From a virus, in IMG/VR virus record IMGVR_UViG_3300044637_002739, positions 1 to 29,443 of that record: 29,443 nucleotides of DNA; one strand, given 5' to 3'. Under the pieces are notes generated by a model. That model saw nothing but the letters and a program-made list of their open reading frames with translations, did not search any database and was not told the origin of the DNA. The position numbers and the translations under genes were made by a program. Within the stretch, counting starts at the first letter, position 1. Each line of letters opens with the position of its first letter. This document shows, in pieces, positions 6,927 to 15,973 of this stretch.

Positions 6927-9900
6927 TTATCCGTTGATGAATCCACCAGCTGCGATAGCTCCTGTTCTAAGAATTGTTACATTGTTTACGATGATACCCA
7001 TACCTTTAATCGGTTCAACATATGTATCAAGAACACCAATTTGGTTATCAATAATCTCAGGAGTGTTGTTTTCCTCATCCATTTTATTGAAGTAGTTATA
7101 TAAACCATTCTTACTTACATAAGTCTCACAGATAACATCTGCTCTTAATTTAATATCCGATCTGATATCAGATGTGTTGAATTTCCATTGGAAGTCTAAC
7201 AACATTCTTGATAATTCTCTCTCAAGTTCGATTAGAACCTCTCTTACGTGGATGTAAGAAAGAGCTGACTTAACAAGCGTTTGAGCCGTATTCTCAGTTT
7301 CAATAATGAATCCTCTATTTCTTTTGAATACTAGTGGATTAATTTGTGCTTGATTCAAATATTCGATATCCTCTGGTGTGAAATCCTGTTCAATTGAATT
7401 GATTCCAGTGATTCTACCATTTGTAACACCCGCTGCGATTGTCCAAGGAGTAACATTTCCAACATTTGAAATATGTTTAGCCATATAGGTAGTCGCAACA
7501 AACGGTGCTGGTGGATGATCCAATGGTCTACCATTATCATTAATGTTTACATAAGGGAAGAAATAACCTACACAAGTTGTTCCTGCTCCATCAGCAAATG
7601 AGTAAAGGAATGCTGGATTACTTTCAGGATCACCACCTTTAGAAACATATTCCATTTGTAAAACACCCTCTGTGTTTACGAATGTTGGTGAAGAAGAGTT
7701 TTTAAACATTCTCGCAGATGGCATATTAATGAATCCAAATGCGTCTAGTCTATCACCACAGATATCAACTAATTGTTGTTTACTCTTTTCTGTAAGACCT
7801 AAACCAAATGAGTCAACTAAATATCTAAAGTCAATTGCCTCTTTGTTAGTCAATGATTTAAATAAAGGAGTTCCTTTAGCGACTAAGTTCAAAACAGAGT
7901 TTTGTCTAGCTTCAGTTCCATCAGGTAAAGAAGCATTTCTGATTCTAAATCCTTTCAAAGAAAGAACCTTATAAGTTGTAGCATATTGGTCAACAGTTGA
8001 GTATCTTTGTGTTTGAAGTTGTCCTCCAGAGAATCTTGTAGCGATTCTAGAATCACAAGTAACTTCAGTTAAAGAAGCATCACCAGAGTATTGTCTTTTA
8101 GACAAGATTCTTGTAAGTTTTCTTGGATATTGACCAGTTTGTAATGTGGTAGCATCGTAGTAAGCTTCTAAGAAATCACCAACTTTTACTTCTGAATATC
8201 TCTCACCATTAATTAAAACTTTATTTGGAACTTGAACATATCCAGATGGAATTTCAATCTCTACTGTTTGTTTGAAATTTGATTTTTCAGATTTGATGTA
8301 GAATGTGTTGTTTGCTAAAGCCGCAACATCAACATCAGTTGCTAAATCAGAATCTTTAAATTCAACATATAATGTTCCATCGTTATCTACATACATTCTC
8401 AAATAATGTCTAACAAGATAGTCATACATTCTTGATACATCTGTAAGTGACTCATAAACAACTTCTTCAGCTACTGTGTAAGCGTAATACTCAGAAGCAC
8501 CTGTGCCATTACCATATCCTAAAAGACCAGCAATTTGTTGTGGAGTTTTTCCGTTAAACGCGGTCACTTCGTTAGAAGCTATCGTGAATGAACCTTTATT
8601 TAAGGTAGAATCAGGGAAATAAACTTGTTCAAATGTCGCTAAGTCAATTTTAAGATCCCAGTTTGCAACATCTGATCTGAAAATGATATAATCATAACCA
8701 GCCCAAGATTGAGTGTTACCACCATTTGTTGCTTCTTCACCATCTACGAATAACACATCAACTGTTGTATTAAGTAAAAATGGATTACTAGCTGATGCTC
8801 CAGATGCGTCTAAGAATAATCGGTTACTAAAGAAGTAATCTTTTGTATTAATTTGACCATCGTAGTTTTTAGTGTAGAATGTTGAGTATTTACCAACAAC
8901 ACCAATAGAATCACTGTTATTATTGATATCAGCCATATCTGATTTAGTCTGAACACCTTCACTTCCTAAGATAAACTCATTATCTTCAGTGTAGATTACT
9001 AAATAACCATTTAAGATATCAGATAACTGAGCCGTTGTCAAACCAGTAGTCAAGTTAAATGATTTATTTAGAAGAGAACTTTGAACAATATTTGAAATTG
9101 TAATATTTTCAAAACTATATTTTTCATATGTAACTGGATTTAATACCAATGACATTCTATTTTTATTAGGACCATCAATTAGATTAACTAATCTGTTAAA
9201 CATTTTGAATTTTCTCCATTGTTTGTAATTTGTAACAGATGGTGTATCATTTGTTCCAGGGAATTCAATTTTGATTACACCGGATCCAGCAGTAACTTCA
9301 GAAATGTAGTAGTCACTAGTTGAGTAAGTTCCAAACTCATAGTCAATATACTCAGAAGTTCCAACAGTTACATCTTCAACTGAGAAAGATAAAGGAGAAA
9401 CAAAAGACTGAGAAGCAACTCCTAAGTCAATGTAACCTAAAACTATATCAGTAGCACCAACAGCTGGATTAACACCAACAGATAAACTACTAACTACTTG
9501 AATCTCACCAGTAGTATCAAGAATGAAAGCAGATGAGTAAGTAGCTAATGTAGTGCTAAATGGATAGTCACCAGCGTTCATAACCAAAGTAGCGGTTGCA
9601 GCGATAGGAATGAGAGTATCACCAATCACACCAAAGGCGCCTGGACCAGCTCCGTATGTCACACTAATAGATGTTGTAGCTGTAACGATAGCAGGTGTAG
9701 ATGAAACTAAATCCACGTTATAAACAGAACCTTCACCAAACCAAGCTGTTCTTTCAGGATTCCCAACCAAACCAGTTGTTAATAAAGTTTCAGCAAATTC
9801 ATTAGCAGGGTTTAAATCAAATCCATAAGCGTGAGCTGGTTGAGACACGTATGAATAAGAACCATATCCTGGACCTAAATCACCTAACATTGCAGTTACG

Positions 9901-10937
9901 TTACCCGGTAAGTCAAGTGGAGTTGAAACAATCTGAACATCTTCAGTGATTGTTTCTTTATATGATAAGAAATTAATTTCATTTTCACCACCATCAGCAA
10001 TTGTATTACCCAATAAGTCTAATACACCATTGTAGTAATCAGTTTCAACTACATCATTGTTAAATGCACAGAACACACCTGTTCTATCAGTATCTCTGTT
10101 AATAGTAGTTTCGATAAAGATATTTCTACCATTAAGATCTCTAAAATATGGAATCAACGACAATCCTTCGTAGTATGCTAATGTTGTAATATTTCTATCA
10201 TCCGCGAAGTTTCTAACTTGAGCTTTTCTAAGACCAGATGCACTAAAGTAATTACTCCATCTTGGATCAACTGCCAACTCTTGATAATTAGACCAATCAC
10301 CTGCGATAATAACAACATCAACAAGATAATCAGAAGCATAATCTAAAGCGTTTACATATGACGGCAATTTCTCAATAGAACCATACCATTCAAGTAATGT
10401 TCTATCAAAACCAGTTAAAGTAGACTTAAAGATGAAAACAGAAACATATCTATCCGAAAGATTAGTAATATTAAATGCTCTCTCAGAATAACCTGATGTG
10501 TTTTTAGTAAGGTTAATAAAAGAATCAGTGTCTCTTTTCCAGAAACCTGTTGTATCAAAGAATCTTCTATAAGGACCCTCTCTTTCAATATCATTACTTG
10601 AAGCTGCAGAAGATGATAAAGATTGATACTCAATAACATCTAATGTATCATCAGTTACTAAAAGGTTCATAGCGAAAACTGGAGCAGTTTCCACCATTTT
10701 AGAAACTGTTCTATGAAAGAATGAACCCTTTCTTTCTAATCCTCTATCTAATTGTCCGAAAATAGACTCCAACTCAGAAGTTGTAGTTATTCTAATCGGC
10801 GTATTAACAGGCCCTTTTCTTGAAACACCAATAACAAGGTTTGTAATACCTTCAACTACTGGGCTTGTGATTACAGACTTGTCAAATTCTTCTAAGAAGA
10901 TTCCTGGTCTCTTGTATTTTCCAATTTGAATTGCCAT
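6927..10937 (-). CDS. 18: Tail sheath protein (gp18-like), about double length
   Basis: A 1336-residue contractile sheath protein; T4 gp18 has 659. The N-terminus has the sheath signature (KYKRPGIFLEE, then VIGVSRKGPVNTPIRIT and FGQL). The C-terminal part, from about residue 1030, has FRYLVDSFG, DICGDRLDAFGFINMP, the APFVATTYMAKHI segment near 1147 and the closing helical region with NTAQTLVKSALSYIHVREVL and GIIVNNVTILRTGA, which carries the interlocking strands of the fold. The extra 600-700 residues lie in the middle, are beta-rich and T/S/V/G-rich, and are probably surface-exposed inserted domains. It has its own promoter element at 10965-10974 and its own terminator at 6876-6909. The family call is firm; the insert is unrecognised. 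Confidence 0.93.
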   Translation of the reverse strand: MAIQIGKYKRPGIFLEEFDKSVITSPVVEGITNLVIGVSRKGPVNTPIRITTTSELESIFGQLDRGLERKGSFFHRTVSKMVETAPVFAMNLLVTDDTLDVIEYQSLSSSAASSNDIEREGPYRRFFDTTGFWKRDTDSFINLTKNTSGYSERAFNITNLSDRYVSVFIFKSTLTGFDRTLLEWYGSIEKLPSYVNALDYASDYLVDVVIIAGDWSNYQELAVDPRWSNYFSASGLRKAQVRNFADDRNITTLAYYEGLSLIPYFRDLNGRNIFIETTINRDTDRTGVFCAFNNDVVETDYYNGVLDLLGNTIADGGENEINFLSYKETITEDVQIVSTPLDLPGNVTAMLGDLGPGYGSYSYVSQPAHAYGFDLNPANEFAETLLTTGLVGNPERTAWFGEGSVYNVDLVSSTPAIVTATTSISVTYGAGPGAFGVIGDTLIPIAATATLVMNAGDYPFSTTLATYSSAFILDTTGEIQVVSSLSVGVNPAVGATDIVLGYIDLGVASQSFVSPLSFSVEDVTVGTSEYIDYEFGTYSTSDYYISEVTAGSGVIKIEFPGTNDTPSVTNYKQWRKFKMFNRLVNLIDGPNKNRMSLVLNPVTYEKYSFENITISNIVQSSLLNKSFNLTTGLTTAQLSDILNGYLVIYTEDNEFILGSEGVQTKSDMADINNNSDSIGVVGKYSTFYTKNYDGQINTKDYFFSNRLFLDASGASASNPFLLNTTVDVLFVDGEEATNGGNTQSWAGYDYIIFRSDVANWDLKIDLATFEQVYFPDSTLNKGSFTIASNEVTAFNGKTPQQIAGLLGYGNGTGASEYYAYTVAEEVVYESLTDVSRMYDYLVRHYLRMYVDNDGTLYVEFKDSDLATDVDVAALANNTFYIKSEKSNFKQTVEIEIPSGYVQVPNKVLINGERYSEVKVGDFLEAYYDATTLQTGQYPRKLTRILSKRQYSGDASLTEVTCDSRIATRFSGGQLQTQRYSTVDQYATTYKVLSLKGFRIRNASLPDGTEARQNSVLNLVAKGTPLFKSLTNKEAIDFRYLVDSFGLGLTEKSKQQLVDICGDRLDAFGFINMPSARMFKNSSSPTFVNTEGVLQMEYVSKGGDPESNPAFLYSFADGAGTTCVGYFFPYVNINDNGRPLDHPPAPFVATTYMAKHISNVGNVTPWTIAAGVTNGRITGINSIEQDFTPEDIEYLNQAQINPLVFKRNRGFIIETENTAQTLVKSALSYIHVREVLIELERELSRMLLDFQWKFNTSDIRSDIKLRADVICETYVSKNGLYNYFNKMDEENNTPEIIDNQIGVLDTYVEPIKGMGIIVNNVTILRTGAIAAGGFING

Positions 10938-10964
10938 ATTGTTTATATTTTTTTTAATTTTATA

Positions 10965-10974
10965 GTATATATAA
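10965..10974 (-). promoter_or_regulatory. Candidate late promoter element (TTATATATAC)
   Basis: Exact match to the recurrent 10-mer, 27 nt before the sheath start; on the minus strand it continues as TTATATATACTATA. Confidence 0.45.
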
Positions 10975-11003
10975 AAAAGAAAAAACAGGTTTTTTTCTTT
11001 TTT
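10973..11003 (-). terminator. A/T-rich hairpin between coiled-coil gene and sheath gene
   Basis: Six A, G, six A on the plus strand pairs perfectly with six T, C, six T around a CAGGT loop: a 13-bp stem with one G-C pair, starting at the stop codon of the gene above. It could be a weak terminator. The stem overlaps the sheath promoter element by two bases. Confidence 0.35.
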
Positions 11004-11500
11004 TACTTTTTACTTTGAATTTCTTGAGTATCTTTTTTAAGCTCTTTTTCTACTTCAATCATTTTGTTTTTGTGAGAATCCATAAGTTCTTTCATCTCTT
11101 TTGATTTTTCTGCCAATATTTTATCAAAATTCGTGATTTTATCATTAAGTTCTTTTAAATCCTTTTCACCAGTAAGTGTTGATTTGTTAGCCTGTGCCAA
11201 AACTCTATCACTATTAGCAGTTTCTATCTCATTTTGAATTCTACAAATTCTCAAATAATCGACTAAAAACTGATTTTTATTCTCTTTCTCAGGAAGCACT
11301 GTTTTTAACTTTTGTTCTATTTCTAAATTATTCTTTGTAGAATTATAGAGTTGGTCGATTTGAGTCTTCTTTGCATTATATTCCTTTAAGTCAGCTTCAA
11401 TGTCATTAACACTTTGTTTTGCCAATTTCTCATCTGGTCTATCGGTTGTTGATATAGCTAAAGCTTCTTTAAAAAAATCATATTTTCTTAGATATCTCAT
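11003..11500 (-). CDS. Coiled-coil protein downstream of the 959-aa gene
   Basis: A 165-residue, almost entirely helical protein rich in K, E, N and L with heptad-like spacing from about residue 30 to the end. The N-terminus MRYLRKYDFFKEAL resembles those of three other proteins in this window (starting at 11497, 21789 and 22491), which may be a targeting tag. Its ATG overlaps the stop of the 959-residue gene by 4 nt (ATGA), so the two are translationally coupled and probably act together. No signal peptide or membrane span. The role is unknown; a virion or scaffold component is likely from context. Confidence 0.75.
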   Translation of the reverse strand: MRYLRKYDFFKEALAISTTDRPDEKLAKQSVNDIEADLKEYNAKKTQIDQLYNSTKNNLEIEQKLKTVLPEKENKNQFLVDYLRICRIQNEIETANSDRVLAQANKSTLTGEKDLKELNDKITNFDKILAEKSKEMKELMDSHKNKMIEVEKELKKDTQEIQSKK

Positions 11501-14376
11501 TTTGAAATCACCCCTGGGGTAAATTTACCCTCGTTATATTTTTTATCAACAACCTCTCTGTAATTAATGAATGCTGGTTTTATAGATTTTAAAGAATTAG
11601 CAACATTATCCTTAGATTCTAACTTTAATATGTTTAGACCTTTAACTTTATTATCTTCCATTTTTTTAAGAGATAACCAGTTAACATTTGTAATTGTTAT
11701 GTTTTCTGTAATTGTTTTAGGTTTATCCTGTTCTTTTACCAAACCTTTCACTTCAATTGATTTAGATCTATTATTTGCAATACTTTCCAAAGCTTTCTTA
11801 GTCATAACTGTGTGAATAATAGGATATGGACCACTACCTAATCTATCTCTCATTTCAGGAGCAACATCAGAATCACCTTTACCTATTTCAGTAGATGGAT
11901 ACTCACTTTGTATAAGGTTTCTAAACCAAGCCATTGTTTTAGACATCATAACATAATATTTATCATTTGCCATTTCATTAACAAAAAGATACCAACGAAC
12001 AATTTTTCCTTCGGAATCCTTACCATTTACTTGAAGAGTGGTAAATCTAAACTTACTTTCTTTTAAAACTTCATCAGAAGTAACAGAACTTGATTTTGTA
12101 AATTGTAAGTTAGAAACAGTTATAGCATCAGCAGTTTCATTATTGATTTCTATATCATTTTTCCCTGTTTTCTTATCAACCATACCCAACTGAACGTCTG
12201 AGTTTTTATCAAAGAAATCTGTTCCGGTCTCACCGAAGTACTTTTCGATAGCCTTCTTTTGAGCACCAGCGGAATCACCACCCCCACTTGATTTATAAAG
12301 ATTATCACCATCTAATAGATCAGTCATTAGTTGTCTTAAAGCAACACCTGCTCCTTCTCTAACATTTCCAGCACCATCATCTAAAACAGTTTCTTTTGCA
12401 AAAATAGGAGAGAATCTTGTATCAGCAAATATATCCATTACAGCATCTTCCCAAATATTGAATGTCTTTTTATGTCTATATGGACCGTGTTCAGTAGCCG
12501 ATGGTGCACCAGAAGAACTACCAAATGTAGTATATTCATTATAAGTTAATCTATCAACAGCACCGTCAGTTCTAGCTCCTGGAATAACATCTGTTGTATG
12601 TAGTTTATAAGCTCTGTTGAAAAGTCTAACAATCTCAATTATTGGATTCATTCCGTTAATGACGATAGATTTACCTTGTTTTTTAGAAGCATCTTCTACT
12701 TTCTCTTCAACTACTTTTACTTCTTCTTCAGAAAGTAAGAAAGCATCAAAGTCTAAGTTTTCATCAAAGTATTCTTTAATCTCTTTTGAAATTTCAGCGG
12801 ACTTGTCTTCTTTATTCTCATCCTGAGCTTCATCTCCTTCCGCTTCTCTAATTAAAGTTAAATAAGAATTATATTTTAATAATTTAGATTCTTGTTTTTT
12901 CACAACTTCTTTTAACTCTTCCGGATCAATTTTTTTCAATTCTTTCATTGAATCAACAAACTGTTGAAGTGGTTTACCTAAATCACCCAATCCAGCATAA
13001 AGATTTTGACCATCAAATTGAATAGCTCTCATTGTAAATCTAGCTATTTTCTCAGCTACAATGATTTTTTTATTTTTATCTTTGATAGTATCCACAGATT
13101 CAACAAACAAACTGTCAGCCGGCGCATTTAAAGTAGCTTTTTTATCACCAATTAAATATCTCAGTATTTCTTTATATAAAGATTTTATAGCAACTTTACT
13201 TTCTTCGTCAACTGATTTATCAGTAATAGCCTTTAAGAAGTCAAATGTAACACCGATACCTTTATCTTTAGGATTTTCTAATACTTCACATGCTTTCTTT
13301 AATTTAGTATAAGCTTGCGTTAAATGGTCTTCTTTTCCAGTTCCAACATTTCTATCTTTACCACCACCAGCACCGATACCTGATTTATCACCAACCATAC
13401 TAGTTTGAATTGGTCCTTCTTCAAATATGAAACTTTCTTTAACTAAAGATAATTTTATTTTTATATCTTTACCTAATTGTAATTTGTTTTTGTCCATTTT
13501 GGATTTATCAGCCTTTATAGTATAAGGTTCTAAAGTTTTTGCATTTGCAGACCAAATTTGCTCAATTGCCAATTTATTCTTATTAATTTTGACATCTTTT
13601 TGAATTCCCTCAATAGTTTCACCACCTTTTGTAATGTGAAAATAATCTTCAGGTGATGACACAATAGCCTTAGGTTTAAATTTCTTATAATTAGCCAAAA
13701 CCAAAGAAAGAGCTTTCAAGTTCTTAATCATTGTAGGGTATCCTGTTTTGATTGATATTTTATCACCTGGTTTTCCTTCTTCACTTTCTTCCTCGTCATC
13801 ATCTTCAGTTTTATCAGCATCTTCAGATAAAGGACCACCTTTACCATCAGAATCTTTATACTTTTCTAAGAACTTTAAAAATTCCTCTAAAGCAGCGATT
13901 ATAACTTTTTTTGACTCTTCTGATTTCTCACTAACTTCTAAATCTTCTAAATTATCAATAGTGCTTTGTGTGATGTCTTTAAGTTTACCAACTTTTTCTC
14001 CATCATCTACAGCTTTTTTAAGAACTCCTAAAATAGAAGATATTTGAACTTTTGAAATATCTTCTTGATCTTCTTTAGAAAGTGTTCTAATAGCTGATTC
14101 ACTCACTAATCTTTCAAATTGAGATTTCATTTGCTTAGAGACCAAAGATATTCTACCCATATCAACACCTACACCAATCTTACGAATAACAAAGTTTATG
14201 AATCTACCTAAAAGTGAGTCTCCCCATTTCACGTTATTACCAAAAGCTCCAGAACCAGGAGCATTTTCTTCTAAAATTAATTTAGTTGTTAGATCTTCCA
14301 ACATTTTATCTTGTTGAATTCTTTTTCTTTCATTAATATTTTTAAGGTAATTATCTCTTGAGTGTAAATGTCTCAT
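11497..14376 (-). CDS. Large virion-type protein of unknown function (959 aa)
   Basis: A 959-residue charged protein without signal peptide or membrane segment. The N-terminus MRHLHSRDNYLKNINERK is basic and helical. Residues 40-95 hold a Gly-rich stretch and WGDSLLGRFINFVIRKIG. Around 180-205 is a D/E/S-rich acidic linker, and another E/D/K-rich linker lies near 510-535. The C-terminal third is mixed alpha/beta. The size, late-type promoter element at 14397-14406 and place next to the sheath gene point to a virion protein, perhaps internal to the head or part of the tail. I recognise no family. It is translationally coupled to the coiled-coil gene below. Confidence 0.8.
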   Translation of the reverse strand: MRHLHSRDNYLKNINERKRIQQDKMLEDLTTKLILEENAPGSGAFGNNVKWGDSLLGRFINFVIRKIGVGVDMGRISLVSKQMKSQFERLVSESAIRTLSKEDQEDISKVQISSILGVLKKAVDDGEKVGKLKDITQSTIDNLEDLEVSEKSEESKKVIIAALEEFLKFLEKYKDSDGKGGPLSEDADKTEDDDEEESEEGKPGDKISIKTGYPTMIKNLKALSLVLANYKKFKPKAIVSSPEDYFHITKGGETIEGIQKDVKINKNKLAIEQIWSANAKTLEPYTIKADKSKMDKNKLQLGKDIKIKLSLVKESFIFEEGPIQTSMVGDKSGIGAGGGKDRNVGTGKEDHLTQAYTKLKKACEVLENPKDKGIGVTFDFLKAITDKSVDEESKVAIKSLYKEILRYLIGDKKATLNAPADSLFVESVDTIKDKNKKIIVAEKIARFTMRAIQFDGQNLYAGLGDLGKPLQQFVDSMKELKKIDPEELKEVVKKQESKLLKYNSYLTLIREAEGDEAQDENKEDKSAEISKEIKEYFDENLDFDAFLLSEEEVKVVEEKVEDASKKQGKSIVINGMNPIIEIVRLFNRAYKLHTTDVIPGARTDGAVDRLTYNEYTTFGSSSGAPSATEHGPYRHKKTFNIWEDAVMDIFADTRFSPIFAKETVLDDGAGNVREGAGVALRQLMTDLLDGDNLYKSSGGGDSAGAQKKAIEKYFGETGTDFFDKNSDVQLGMVDKKTGKNDIEINNETADAITVSNLQFTKSSSVTSDEVLKESKFRFTTLQVNGKDSEGKIVRWYLFVNEMANDKYYVMMSKTMAWFRNLIQSEYPSTEIGKGDSDVAPEMRDRLGSGPYPIIHTVMTKKALESIANNRSKSIEVKGLVKEQDKPKTITENITITNVNWLSLKKMEDNKVKGLNILKLESKDNVANSLKSIKPAFINYREVVDKKYNEGKFTPGVISK

Positions 14377-14396
14377 TAAAATGATTTAATTTTTTT

Positions 14397-14406
14397 GTAT
14401 ATATTA
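14397..14406 (-). promoter_or_regulatory. Candidate late promoter element (TAATATATAC)
   Basis: Exact match to the recurrent 10-mer, 20 nt before the 959-residue gene. Confidence 0.45.
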
Positions 14407-14477
14407 TTTTCTTTATCCCGAATTTTGTATATTTGTAAATGAATAGAGAAACAATAAAAATTAAAATCTAAAAATTC

Positions 14478-14508
14478 TTTGGTTTTCTATAAAAATTTTG
14501 TATATTTG
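14478..14508 (+). promoter_or_regulatory. Bacteroidota-type promoter (TTTG-N19-TATATTTG)
   Basis: TTTG at 14478-14481 and TATATTTG at 14501-14508 are separated by exactly 19 nt, matching the -33/-7 consensus of the Bacteroidota primary sigma factor. Transcription would begin near 14515, shortly before the ATG at 14533. A second TATATTTG at 14428-14435 lacks an evident -33 partner. Confidence 0.75.
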
Positions 14509-14532
14509 TATAAATAAATAAAAAACACTACG

Positions 14533-15006
14533 ATGAACTGGTCAAATATTATCTGCATTGAAATCAAAAAATATAACAATCAACAACTTGATGTTATCTG
14601 CGAACAACTTAATCTACAACCTGGTATTTTGAAAGATTTCAAAGACTCTGGTTCTACTCGATTATACTGGGAAAAAGACAAACCTTACGTTATAGGTAGT
14701 GTGAAAAAAGAAGATTTGCGTGAAAAATTTCACAAACCTCTTTACAAAGGCCTTTACTTGAATATTAACTATTCTCACCTTTCTCAAAAAGAAAAAGATA
14801 AACTTTTGAAGATTCAACCAACTGATTTTAAAACTAAAAAGAATACTAAAGTTTTTGCAGAAGTTAAAAAAGAATCAAACAAAAAAGTTTCTAATGTAAA
14901 TGAAGTTCTTGAGACAGACGCGATTCTTGATAAGATTCTTAAGTTAGGAATGAACTCATTAACAATAAATGAAAAAAAGTTTCTTGATGATTTATCAAAA
15001 TCTTAA
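14533..15006 (+). CDS. Protein with Bacteroidota-type C-terminal motif
   Basis: A 157-residue soluble protein. Residues 1-100 are mixed alpha/beta with aromatic and lysine-rich segments that I cannot place. After a K/S/N-rich linker the last 35 residues (DAILDKILKLGMNSLT, then EKKFLDDLSK) match a short helical motif found at the C-terminus of many Bacteroidota proteins, where it reads roughly LDKISKxGxxSLTxEEKxFL. This is a host-lineage marker rather than a function. The gene is monocistronic, with a host-type promoter at 14478-14508 and a terminator at 15011-15027, so early expression by host RNA polymerase is likely. Confidence 0.8.
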   Translation: MNWSNIICIEIKKYNNQQLDVICEQLNLQPGILKDFKDSGSTRLYWEKDKPYVIGSVKKEDLREKFHKPLYKGLYLNINYSHLSQKEKDKLLKIQPTDFKTKKNTKVFAEVKKESNKKVSNVNEVLETDAILDKILKLGMNSLTINEKKFLDDLSKS

Positions 15007-15057
15007 AAAACCACTCAAATTGAGTGGTTTTTTTTATTACAAATATTTGATAAAAAA
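14992..15057. repeat. First copy of a duplicated 3'-flank repeat
   Basis: TTATCAAAATCTTAAAAAA (14992-15010) and AATATTTGATAAAAAA (15042-15057) flank the terminator hairpin. Both recur at 15073-15121. TTATCAAA and TTTGATAA are also inverted repeats of each other. Confidence 0.7.
15009..15036 (+). terminator. Terminator after the 14533-15006 gene
   Basis: The stem CCACTCAAATTGAGTGG at 15011-15027 is preceded by A-run and followed by eight T. The same 17-mer recurs at 27704-27720. Confidence 0.9.
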
Positions 15058-15072
15058 AAAAAATTGACATTC

Positions 15073-15121
15073 TTATCAAAATCTTAAAAAATCCATGTTT
15101 TAGTGAATATTTGATAAAAAA
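15073..15121. repeat. Second copy of the duplicated 3'-flank repeat
   Basis: The 19-mer TTATCAAAATCTTAAAAAA (15073-15091) and AATATTTGATAAAAAA (15106-15121) repeat exactly, but the terminator hairpin between them is replaced by a 14-nt spacer. Confidence 0.7.
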
Positions 15122-15157
15122 GTAAGAATATATATTTTAACAAATAATTTATTAATT

Positions 15158-15466
15158 ATGAATTTAGGCAAATCATTTGCAACAGCACCAAAAGAGTTAA
15201 AATTCAATAATAAAGTCTTCACTCACCCAAAAGAAATTTTAGAAATATTAGAATCTGAAAAATTCTATTGGTTAATTGACTCTACAATTAGTGATGCAAT
15301 AATTGAAATAAAAAATAATACTTTAATATGGCATGATGGAAACTTTCTATCAGGCAATTGGCACTACGGAATATTCACAAAAGGTGAATTTTACGGAACG
15401 TGGGAGAACGGAATATGGGAAGGTGGACAATTTAACGGCACTTGGATAAGTGGCATCAAAAAATAA
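15158..15466 (+). CDS. Small protein with aromatic-glycine pentad repeats
   Basis: A 102-residue protein. Residues 1-50 are ordinary mixed sequence. From about 55 to the end the protein follows a W/F-x-x-G pattern repeated about nine times at roughly five-residue spacing (IWHDGNF, GNWHYG, GTWENGIW, GGQFNGTW). Such repeats resemble MORN-type or short beta-solenoid folds and would make a flat beta sheet. There is no signal peptide. An AATATATATT element lies 21 nt upstream. The next gene begins 9 nt later on the same strand. The function is unknown. Confidence 0.75.
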   Translation: MNLGKSFATAPKELKFNNKVFTHPKEILEILESEKFYWLIDSTISDAIIEIKNNTLIWHDGNFLSGNWHYGIFTKGEFYGTWENGIWEGGQFNGTWISGIKK

Positions 15467-15475
15467 TTTTCAAGC

Positions 15476-15925
15476 ATGAAAAAAAGAAAATTAGCGATTG
15501 AAGAACTATCAGAGGTAGTATTCTCTGACGAAAAAATTAAAATAAATAAACAAAGAGAAACTTTTATTTTTGAAATTGGTAAAGAAACAACAACAGATAT
15601 AGCAGAAGGTGTGGCTATTATGATGAAAATGATAGATAATAATCACAAAATCTGGGATTTTGAATTTGAAATAAACGAAGACAAAATCACCCCTGAAAAA
15701 TCACTATATTGGTTAACAGGTGGTCACACAGAATGGAAACAACTGGAACACTATGAAAAAACTTGGTCTGATTGTTATCTAATTTTTCAGGAGGAATTTG
15801 GAATATCAATTATGAACATAATCAAAAAATCTAAAAAACTAAAAGATATAAGAGAAGAGTTCAAAAGATGTTTAAACTTACCAATAATATACGACTTCGC
15901 ACTAAGTCAAAATTTAATAAAATAA
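15476..15925 (+). CDS. Unknown 149-aa protein
   Basis: A soluble, lysine- and glutamate-rich protein with no recognisable motif. Residues 1-40 suggest beta strands (FIFEIGKE), the centre has WDFEFEINEDK and a W-L-T-G-G-H segment followed by aromatic residues, and the last 60 residues are helical. It follows the pentad-repeat gene by 9 nt and ends just before a terminator, so the two genes probably form a short operon. Confidence 0.7.
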   Translation: MKKRKLAIEELSEVVFSDEKIKINKQRETFIFEIGKETTTDIAEGVAIMMKMIDNNHKIWDFEFEINEDKITPEKSLYWLTGGHTEWKQLEHYEKTWSDCYLIFQEEFGISIMNIIKKSKKLKDIREEFKRCLNLPIIYDFALSQNLIK

Positions 15926-15930
15926 TTAAA

Positions 15931-15961
15931 GAAACCTATCAATTTGATGGGTTTCTTTTTT
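15931..15961 (+). terminator. Terminator after 15925
   Basis: GAAACCTATCAA pairs with TTGATGGGTTTC, including one G-T pair, followed by a T-run. The stem resembles those at 5584-5601 and 22447-22470. Confidence 0.8.
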
Positions 15962-15970
15962 TATATATAC
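15961..15970 (+). promoter_or_regulatory. Candidate late promoter element (TTATATATAC)
   Basis: Exact match to the recurrent 10-mer, 3 nt before the ATG at 15974 and immediately after the preceding terminator's T-run. Confidence 0.4.
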
Positions 15971-15973
15971 TAT

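Noticed and set aside
7355-7974. Short frames inside the sheath gene on both strands
   Set aside because: They are embedded in the sheath reading frame and have neither leaders nor recognisable protein features.
15944-15973. Ten-residue N-terminal extension of the zinc-ribbon-like protein
   Set aside because: The extension is encoded by the terminator hairpin and T-run of the preceding gene.
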